Shown piece by piece: positions 1 to 7,400 of a stretch of DNA of 21,517 nucleotides. Each line of letters begins with the position of its first letter. Position 1 is the stretch's first letter. The DNA is from CAYRXM01 sp964428175 (GTDB taxonomy: Bacteria; Chloroflexota; Anaerolineae; JAFGEY01), in NCBI GenBank assembly GCA_964428175.1, contig CAYRXM010000077.1, forward strand, positions 1 through 21,517, in the 5' to 3' direction. The notes under the pieces were generated by a model. The model was not told where the DNA came from. It was given only the letters and a program-made list of their open reading frames with translations, and made no database searches. The position numbers and the translations under genes were made by a program.

Positions 1-1
1 A

Positions 2-1201
2 TCTCATATTGGTACAGACCTGAACCGCAACTATGGTTATCAATGGGGTTGCTGTGGCGGATCATCGGGCAACCCGGCGAGCGAAACCTATCGTGGCTCG
101 GGGGCTTTTTCTGCTCCTGAAACACAACGGGTACGCAGCTTTATTGACAGTCGAGTTATCGAAGGCCAGCAACAGATCAAGACAGCCATCTCGTTCCACT
201 CGTATGGCGAGTTAGTTCTCTGGCCTTACGGCTATACGTATACAGATGTCCCTGCCGATATGACACTCGACGATCACAATGTTTTTGTGACGATGGGGCA
301 GACAATGGCCCAAGCCAACGGCTATGCGCCCATGCAGTCCAGCGACCTGTACATTACCGATGGAATCACCGACGATTGGGCATATGGGGTACATAGGATA
401 TTTATGTTCACCTTTGAGATGGGAGGGGATTCTTTTTATCCATCCAGTTCGCAGATTCCAGCGCTAACCAATGTCAACAGAGATGCTGTGCTCTATCTTT
501 TGGAGAACTCGGATTGTCCTTACAGAGTCATTGGAAAAGAAGCTCAATACTGCAGCATCGATCCCACCCTCACACCTACAGTGACGCCAACAGCCACCTC
601 GACGCAGACGCCGACAGCCACCTCGACGCAGACGCCGACAGCCACCTCGACGCAGACGCCGACAGCCACCCCGACGCAGACACCGACAGCCATCTCGACG
701 CAGACACCGACAGCCACCCCGACGCAGACACCGACAGCCACCCCGACGGCCAATTTGACGGCCACCCCAACGGTCGCCGTCAAATTGGCCGATCTGGTTC
801 TGACCCAAACGGGCAGTTCAGATTCGGTCATCGCAGGCACAAACCTGACCTACACAATTGTGGTGCATAACCGAGGACCGGATGTGGCCACAGGCGTTGT
901 CGTGGTCGATCTGCTGCCCTCTGATGTCGTTCTGGTCTCGCTAGCATCAAGCCAGGGTGACGGCGACTGCCGCGGTGACCGTGTGGTGACTTGCCATCTG
1001 GGTACGATGGTTAGCCATACCACTGCGACCGTGACGATTGTGGTGATGCCCGCAACGGAGGGAACCTTGAGCAACACAGCCAGCGTCACCAGCGATCTTG
1101 TGGATCCCGAGCCAGCCAACAATGCTGACGCGGTCGATACGACAGTGATATCTACACACCCATACAGGTTGTTCCTCCCAGTGGTGTTAAAGAACTATTG
1201 A
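2..1201 (+). CDS. M14-family zinc carboxypeptidase, C-terminal part (5' end cut by window), with Thr/Pro linker and DUF11 domain
   Basis: The open frame runs in from the left edge and ends at TGA (1199-1201). The first residues carry the M14 (carboxypeptidase A/T) substrate-binding Asn-Arg pair in GTDLNRNYGYQWG. Next come the zinc-ligand histidine in SFHSYGELVLWPYGYT (residue 66 counting from base 2) and the catalytic glutamate in FTFEMGGD (residue 139). The HxxE zinc motif and any signal peptide would lie upstream of the window. After the catalytic domain come a Thr/Pro/Ser/Ala linker of 8-residue repeats, one DUF11-type beta-sandwich (about residues 262-385, starting ADLVLTQTGSSDSVIAGT) and the tail YRLFLPVVLKNY. 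The family removes C-terminal residues from peptides. This one is presumably secreted and cell-surface attached. The tail closely matches that of the protein ending at 9128. Domain identity is strong; substrate preference is not readable. Confidence 0.9.
   Translation, partial: SHIGTDLNRNYGYQWGCCGGSSGNPASETYRGSGAFSAPETQRVRSFIDSRVIEGQQQIKTAISFHSYGELVLWPYGYTYTDVPADMTLDDHNVFVTMGQTMAQANGYAPMQSSDLYITDGITDDWAYGVHRIFMFTFEMGGDSFYPSSSQIPALTNVNRDAVLYLLENSDCPYRVIGKEAQYCSIDPTLTPTVTPTATSTQTPTATSTQTPTATSTQTPTATPTQTPTAISTQTPTATPTQTPTATPTANLTATPTVAVKLADLVLTQTGSSDSVIAGTNLTYTIVVHNRGPDVATGVVVVDLLPSDVVLVSLASSQGDGDCRGDRVVTCHLGTMVSHTTATVTIVVMPATEGTLSNTASVTSDLVDPEPANNADAVDTTVISTHPYRLFLPVVLKNY
590..748 (+). repeat. 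24-bp tandem repeat coding for a TATSTQTP-type linker
   Basis: Six complete 24-bp units (590-733) and one partial unit (734-748) repeat with only C/T and G/A substitutions; the unit is acagccacctcgacgcagac followed by rccg. Each unit encodes eight residues (Thr, Ala, Thr/Ile, Ser/Pro, Thr, Gln, Thr, Pro). The repeat joins the carboxypeptidase domain to the DUF11 domain and is probably a stiff, extended and possibly O-glycosylated stalk. Copy number is likely to vary between strains by slippage. The open reading frames on both strands across it are a by-product of its 24-bp period. Confidence 0.95.
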
Positions 1202-1292
1202 AACAGCGGAGATTGAACCGGATGGCATGGCGAGTGCCAAGACAGTTACCGGCTGATCTTGTAGAGTTTGACAGAACAATGAGGAGCAAGGT

Positions 1293-2633
1293 ATGATATC
1301 GATGCGCCAATGGATTTCTCGGCTTTCCTATTCGGTAGGAAAAAGCGACATTATGACCTGTCTGTGCGAGTTGGAACCGCTCCAATGGTTGAGCCGAGAC
1401 GAGGTGATGGACCGACAGCGCCAGGATTTGTACAACCTGCTCGAATATGCCAACGCGCATGTGTCTTATTATCAGGACTTGTTCAAACAGATTGGCTTTC
1501 ATCCTTCCGATTTTACCGCCGATCCGGCTTGTTTTGCCCAGTTGCCCATCTTGACCAAGAAAACCGTCCAGCAGAACTTTGATCGCTTGGTGACAACCGA
1601 CGTTCAAAAAAAAAGAGGAATGGTCAAAGTCAAGACTGGCGGCACCACCGGCGAACCGATGTGGTTGATGTATGACTCGACCTATCGCACTTATAACACC
1701 GCACATGTGTATCAAGAGATGGTTTGGGCGGGGTGGGAGCTGGGGCAGCCGCAAGCCTGGTTGTGGGGGCATCCGGTGGTGGGTGCGGGGGCAAAAATAC
1801 CGTTCTTGAAACAGGCTAAAGACTGGCTGGCCAACCGCATCGAGTCCAACGCTTTTCACATCACCGACAAAAGCCTGGAACGGCTGGCCGTACAACTGGA
1901 ACGACAGCCCAACGCCCAATTATGGAGTTACGTCTCGACCATGTATCGCTTTGCCCAATTTCTGGAGCAGCGCGGGCATCGCATCCGGCTCCAGGCAGCG
2001 CACACTGCCGCCGAGCCTTTGTATGACGACAAGCGGGCATTCATCGAGCAGGTTTTGGGCTGCAAGGTGTTCAACAGCTATTCTTGTGTCGAAATCGGCT
2101 CGATTGCCGCCGAGTGCGAGCAGCACAACGGCCTGCACATACGCACGCGCAACTGCTACCTGGAGGTGCTGCGCGATGGGCAGCCGGTCTCCGATGGCGA
2201 GGAGGGCGAGTTTGTGCTGACCAACCTGATCAATTATGGGTTCCCCCTGATCCGCTACAAGGTGGAGGATTGGGGTCGCAAGAGCGTCGATGCCTGCCCG
2301 TGCGGGCGCGGTCTGCCGCTGCTCCAGATCGTCGAGGGGCGTACCATCGATCATTTCAAGACCCGCAATGGCCGGCTGGTTTGGGGGGCCTTTGTCATCC
2401 CTATGGTGCCGCTGCTGGGAGCGATCCAACAATATCAGATTGTTCAGGAGACGGTGGATTCGTTGGTCTTTCGCGTCATCCCGGCCGGACCGATGGATGA
2501 GGCTCGATTTGCAGACATTCAACAGGCGGTCAAAACCGTGTTGGGAGAAAACGTAGCGGCGCGGCTGGAATTTGTCGACAGCCTGCCCAAGACGCCCACC
2601 GGCAAGCATCGTTATACAATTTCCCAAGTCTAA
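1293..2633 (+). CDS. PaaK/CapK-type adenylate-forming enzyme (phenylacetate-CoA ligase family), copy 1
   Basis: 446 residues. The start ATG is preceded by GAGGAG at 1281-1286 with 6 nt spacing. The family activates a carboxylate with ATP to an acyl-adenylate and transfers it to CoA or another acceptor. Visible family marks are the Gly/Thr-rich phosphate-binding loop KTGGTTGEP (residues 114-122), NSYSCVEIGSIAAEC, LIRYKVEDWG, the cysteine-rich CPCGRGLPLL (from residue 335) and the C-terminal lysine region PTGKHRYTISQV. No signal peptide is present, so it is cytoplasmic. The N-terminal pattern (W..L..LQ, YANAHVSYYQDLF) is typical of the CapK-like branch often found in surface-polysaccharide loci, not of true phenylacetate catabolism, and no paa genes are nearby. 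The next gene is a paralogue 13 nt downstream with its own ribosome site, so the two are probably co-transcribed. The substrate is unknown. Confidence 0.88.
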   Translation: MISMRQWISRLSYSVGKSDIMTCLCELEPLQWLSRDEVMDRQRQDLYNLLEYANAHVSYYQDLFKQIGFHPSDFTADPACFAQLPILTKKTVQQNFDRLVTTDVQKKRGMVKVKTGGTTGEPMWLMYDSTYRTYNTAHVYQEMVWAGWELGQPQAWLWGHPVVGAGAKIPFLKQAKDWLANRIESNAFHITDKSLERLAVQLERQPNAQLWSYVSTMYRFAQFLEQRGHRIRLQAAHTAAEPLYDDKRAFIEQVLGCKVFNSYSCVEIGSIAAECEQHNGLHIRTRNCYLEVLRDGQPVSDGEEGEFVLTNLINYGFPLIRYKVEDWGRKSVDACPCGRGLPLLQIVEGRTIDHFKTRNGRLVWGAFVIPMVPLLGAIQQYQIVQETVDSLVFRVIPAGPMDEARFADIQQAVKTVLGENVAARLEFVDSLPKTPTGKHRYTISQV

Positions 2634-2646
2634 CAAGGAGCCGAAA

Positions 2647-4017
2647 ATGTATTCAACTATTTATCGCCTGGCAAGATTGTTGTGGCCCGGTGGGTTGGCC
2701 ACCCGTCGTTACCTGCGCGAACTGGAACGAACGCAGCGGCTGCCAGCAGACGAATTGGGGGCTTTGCAGTTGACCCGGATTCAAAAACTGGTTCAGCATG
2801 CCTATGAAAATGTCCCCTTTTACCGCCAATTATACCAGAATGCGGGCATTGCGCCGCAAGATATTCAAACCCTGCGCGATTTCGAAGCGCTGCCCTTTGT
2901 CACCCGCAAAGATGTGCGGCACAACTTGGAGGCTATGGTAGCCCAAAATTTTCCACGCCGCAAGTTACAAGCCAATGAAACGGGCGGATCGACCGGCGAA
3001 CCAATGCATTTTTACATCGAGTCTGATTTTTGGTGGCAAAATGCGGCCAACTGGTTTCGCGCCCGTGCCTGGCACGGCGTTTACGAAGGCGACAAAATGG
3101 CCTGGCTGTGGGGCGCGCAGCAAGATATGCCCGAATGGAGTTGGAAAAGACGACTGCGTTCACAGATCATGCGTGAGCGCTATCTCAATGCGTTCAACAT
3201 GACCGAGCAAAAAATGGCGGATTTTGCGGCCATGCTGGTGCGTTGGCAACCACGTATGCTCAAGGGCTATGCCTCGGTGCTCTCGCTCTTTGCCCGCTTT
3301 GTGCAAGACAAGGGCATCGCCGGCATTCGCCCGCTGCTCATCGAAGCCACATCGGAAAAACTGACCACCCCGCAGCGCGAACTGCTGCAAGATGTCTTTG
3401 GCTGCCCGGTTGCTGACCACTACAGCTCGCGTGAGATGGGTACGATGGCTTATCAGTGTGAGCAGGGTGGTTTTCACATCTGCGCCGATGTGCGTTATCT
3501 AGAGATCATAGCCCACGATCGGGTGGTGCCACCCGGTCAAATGGGCGAGGTAGCCATCACGTCGCTTAACCAATGGGCCATGCCATTCATCCGTTACAAA
3601 AACGGCGATATGGCCGTTGCTTCGGCAGACAACTGCCCTTGTGGGCGCGGACTGCCGCTCCTGCAAGAAGTGGTAGGCCGAACCAACGATTTTCTGGTCT
3701 CAGCCGAGGGCAAGTTTATCCACAGCGAGTTCTTTGCCTACACCTTTAGAGTCAAGCCAGAAATTGTGCGCTATCAGGTTCGGCAGCCCGACCCGGCACA
3801 CCTGGATATTCACCTGGTCTGCAACTGCGCCGTAGACGATGCCTGGCTGGATCGTGTCTGCGCCGAGATACAAGCGCGTTTTGGCCCAACCACCCAGATT
3901 TCACTCCAGATCGTCGATCGTATCGAGTTGACCCCGGCCGGCAAACACCGCTATATCATTTCCCAGGTTAACCCCGATTTCGTGTCCAGTCCCACCGCTC
4001 CGACACCAGACGCATAA
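2647..4017 (+). CDS. PaaK/CapK-type adenylate-forming enzyme, copy 2
   Basis: 456 residues. I chose ATG 2647 because AAGGAG (2635-2640) lies 6 nt upstream; a longer in-frame opening from 2572 would overlap the end of the previous gene and has no ribosome site. The family marks of copy 1 recur: ETGGSTGEPMHFY (from residue 111), DHYSSREMGTMAYQCE, FIRYKNGDMA, NCPCGRGLPLLQEVVGRTND (Cys330 and Cys332) and PAGKHRYIISQV. The two copies are clearly homologous but differ at many positions, so this is an old duplication or a functional pair, not a recent tandem repeat. It is probably cytoplasmic and may act on a different acyl substrate, or with copy 1 in one pathway. A short Ser/Pro/Thr tail (SSPTAPTPDA) follows the conserved end. 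The substrate is unknown. Confidence 0.88.
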   Translation: MYSTIYRLARLLWPGGLATRRYLRELERTQRLPADELGALQLTRIQKLVQHAYENVPFYRQLYQNAGIAPQDIQTLRDFEALPFVTRKDVRHNLEAMVAQNFPRRKLQANETGGSTGEPMHFYIESDFWWQNAANWFRARAWHGVYEGDKMAWLWGAQQDMPEWSWKRRLRSQIMRERYLNAFNMTEQKMADFAAMLVRWQPRMLKGYASVLSLFARFVQDKGIAGIRPLLIEATSEKLTTPQRELLQDVFGCPVADHYSSREMGTMAYQCEQGGFHICADVRYLEIIAHDRVVPPGQMGEVAITSLNQWAMPFIRYKNGDMAVASADNCPCGRGLPLLQEVVGRTNDFLVSAEGKFIHSEFFAYTFRVKPEIVRYQVRQPDPAHLDIHLVCNCAVDDAWLDRVCAEIQARFGPTTQISLQIVDRIELTPAGKHRYIISQVNPDFVSSPTAPTPDA

Positions 4018-4032
4018 ATAGCTTTGCCGAAA

Positions 4033-4173
4033 GTAACTGCTCAGGGGGTGTCAGAAACCAGGTTTTTATGAACATTTAAGCAGCTTTGTGTTATTTGACG
4101 ATTCAGCTTTTGATCAAAAGGTATCGTTTTATATCAAAAACCTGGTTTCTCGCCGCTCAGGCTGAGCAGTTAC
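4033..4173. mobile_element. 141-bp MITE with 8-bp target duplication, IS66-like ends
   Basis: The two ends are inverted repeats. The outer 12 bp GTAACTGCTCAG (4033-4044) match perfectly at 4162-4173 on the other strand. The inner 15 bp AGAAACCAGGTTTTT (4053-4067) match perfectly at 4136-4150. The spacers between outer and inner blocks differ (8 versus 11 bp). An identical 8-bp sequence, TGCCGAAA, flanks the element directly on both sides (4025-4032 and 4174-4181). This is the expected target-site duplication. Ends beginning 5'-GTAA with an 8-bp duplication are the recognised signature of the IS66 family, so it was probably mobilised in trans by an IS66 transposase. The interior is AT-rich and has no credible gene. 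Confidence 0.85.
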
Positions 4174-4346
4174 TGCCGAAAAAAGATTGTTCGTCCATCA
4201 AGCTCTGCAAGTTCGATGTTCTGATTATTTCGGCTCGTTCGCCACACTCATCCTTTTTCAGGAGACTTGTCAATCTCTAACCATGTTATAACTTTTCTCT
4301 AACGCGCGCTCTACTTTCTTGTCATACATTAGTTATTATGTGCCTG

Positions 4347-4375
4347 GACTGCGCCAGCTCGCAATCGGCGCAGTC
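4347..4375 (+). other. Hairpin in the leader of the 1570-residue secreted protein
   Basis: GACTGCGCC (4347-4355) and GGCGCAGTC (4367-4375) form a 9-bp perfect stem with an 11-nt loop, 40 nt before the start codon and 25 nt before the ribosome site. No T-run follows, so it is not a standard terminator. It could be an mRNA-stabilising 5' structure or an operator. The rest of 4182-4415 is AT-rich and probably contains the promoter, but I could not find a -35/-10 pair with good spacing. Confidence 0.5.
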
Positions 4376-4415
4376 ACGCAAAAATCCGTCGTTTTATTTG
4401 TAGGAGGGAGCTAAA

Positions 4416-7400
4416 ATGAGATATCGAAAATTGTTTAGCCTGATCTTTGCTCTTGTAATTACCAGTGCGCTTGTATTTGGACAGGCTTCGGCAGCCTTTG
4501 CCCAGGACTGGCAAATGCTCGCTGTCGATCTAGACCGCGATGGTCTCCTCAACGATCAGGAAACCGCCGGTTGGTTCAACAGGGTGGGTGGACCTTTCTT
4601 TACCGACCCCTTTGACCCGGATACCGACAACGATGGATTGACCGACGGTGAAGAAAAACTTTTCGACAGCCACCCGCTCAGTTCCAGTTCGCCGGGCATC
4701 TATGTCCGATATGACGACAGCTACCTGACCAAAGAATACTTTAGCGCAACCGACAGCCGCTATCTGCCAGTCAAGCAGTCTGGCGACCAATATTTGATAA
4801 CCGAGGCGATGGTTGTCCGGCGCGGGGCGACCCTGCGCATCGGCGGGCCGAGCGAGGCCACGCTGACTATGGTCGGCAGCGGGCTGACGTCCATCACCGA
4901 AGCCAATGGAGGGATCGTCAAAAACCCCTGCCAGGGCGAATGGGCAGTCACTTTTCCCATCAACGGCACCACCGGCACCTACACAGCCACAATGACCTTG
5001 AGCGGGCAGCCCGATCTGACCATGCCAATCTATGTCATCTTTGAGATACCCGACGATTTGAGCCAGGATGAAATCGACTTTTTCCTGTACAACGACGATC
5101 CGCTTGACCGTCGAGACGAAGTGGGAGTGATCTGGCGAACGCGCGGCGAGTCGTATGACTATGAGGTCAATGGGGTTACTGGTACATACCAAGAAGCTCG
5201 TGGCTGGGCGCAAGCCTTTTGGACACAGCACTATCGCACGAGCGTATTGGTAGACCTGGTGATGCCCGCCCTGCACGGGCTGACCACCCAAAGCGCGGCC
5301 ACCAACGCGCTGGCCGCCAAAGCCGACTATGAAGTGCGCGCCAATTGGAACGAGGAGGGCAGCACCATCGCTTACACGATGGAGGACACATTGTACCGAT
5401 ATCATGATGGCACGGGCGAAACGCAAAATGGCTCGCCATGCCACAGCCAGGCCGGCGTGCTCACCGGTTTCTTGCGCGCGGCGGGCATCCCGGCCAGCCC
5501 GTTTACCAATGAATGGTATTCATCGACCTATGACACTTCGGTCAAAGTCTGGTTCAACAACCGCTGGTACGGCTCACGCAGCTATAGTGCAGATGAGTCT
5601 GGCGCAGCATACAAATACTATCCCAATTGGAACCGCGGCCCTACAGCACATGCGATCCTCGAAAACTGGGATTCTCAAGGCAGCTACGGTGAATCTGTCA
5701 GCCAAATTGTTGTTAGCGCCCTCCCCGGCTGGGATTACGAACAGTGGCGAGACAAACAATCCGGTGAAGACTGCGGCGCGTTGGGCGAGGACCAATCTGG
5801 TGAAAAGTGCTTTGAGGGCGGCATGGTCGGCACCAAGTTCACGCCGGACTCGCGGATGACCACTGCGTCGCGTGACTTTCAGTGGCGTTCTCACCGTTCT
5901 CTCGATTTCACCGAACTGTATCCTTTTGTCGAGTCGTTAAGCTCGGTGCTCTGGAAGGGCAATGCCTGGGTACCTGTTGCCCCACGCCCGGCCTGGCCGG
6001 CCTACTATATTTTACCCACTCCCTATCCCGGTGGCGACACCAGCGAAAACTGGCCCATCGAGCCGGTACCGCAAGGCTGTCCACTCGGTTATTTGGGCGT
6101 TTGCCCCTTTGAAGCGCCACTTGCCCCGCAGGATCAAGAACCGGAACAAGTGTGGCCGGCGACAGAGCGTAATCTGGACGCTTCTTTTTCAGATGTCTAC
6201 AGCCATCAGGGCCTAGACACCGATGGCAATGGTCTCTATGATGCGCTGATCGTCAATGTGGGTTTGAACATCGCCGTTCCGGGCAATTATCGGGTTGAGG
6301 CGAGTCTGTACGACAGCCAGCGCAACCTGGTTGGCCGGGCATCCACAACCGGTTCTTCCTCTACCGCTGCACTGACCTTCGACCTGCAAGGCTTTTTGCC
6401 CCCGTACGAGTTGGAAGAAGTACATCTTTATGACAGCAACGCCCGGCCGCTCGACTCGCAATATGCATTTGTTTACACCATCAACAGCCTGGGCGAGCAA
6501 CTCGATCCTGGCGGCATCACGGCCAACCTCTATCCCTGGCATCTGGGTCAGGTTATTGCTCAAGGGGAGACCATCACCCCAACTCAGGTATTCACGCACA
6601 CCGGCGTAGATACAAATGGCAATGGCCTCTATGATCACCTGCTTGTAGAAGTACAGGTGGAGGTCAGCCAGGCCGACAATTATCGCGTGGAAGGATGGCT
6701 GCAAGCCGCCGATGGAACACTGATCGTCTACGGTCTGGGCAATGTCACCGCTCTGGATGTCGGACTGCAAACCCTGTCGATGTCGTTTAATGGGCGGGCC
6801 ATCAATGGACGCGGCCTGGCAGGCCCCTACACAGTGGTCGCTTTGCGCATCCTGGATGGCAACGTCAACTATGACGACCTCGATCAAGTCAAACTCACCG
6901 GCCTGTCAATGAATTACCAGTTGGCCGACTTCGAGCTTGAGAGCACTGGCTCGCTCATCTTTGGCGACGACATGGAAAGCGGCGCCAGCCAGTGGACATG
7001 GAGCGCCCCCTGGCAGCTCGCTGAGGGCATTTCAAGCAGCCCTACGCATGCCTGGCAGGCCTCGACGACCTCCACATCTGGATGGCTCAGAACCATCTCG
7101 ATTCCATTGGCCAACTATACCCAACCGCTCGTACGTCTGGATACCTGTTATCTCGGAGCAGCCGACGACGTTGGACATATTCAAGTGTCCACCAACATGG
7201 TCGATTGGACGCCAATAATTACCTATACCAGCACGACCCTCTGGGAAACTCGCAGACTCGATCTGTCGGCCTATGCCCAAGAGGACAATGTTTACTTGCG
7301 CTTTGCCATCAGCCCGACCAACTCCATTGACTGGTATGTCGATGATGTGTATTTGCGCGCCTGGCCGGCTATCACCGATGCCTCATTCGACTATACCCCC

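Noticed and set aside
590..748. CRISPR-like or regulatory repeat array
   Set aside because: The units are contiguous with no spacers and encode an in-frame Thr/Pro linker.
1268..1297. TTGACA-N18-TATGAT promoter-like match
   Set aside because: The -10 box overlaps the start codon at 1293, which already has a strong ribosome site upstream; transcripts from it would miss the start.
4086..4280. 64-codon forward frame across the right end of the MITE
   Set aside because: It spans the element boundary and target duplication, has no ribosome site and resembles no protein.
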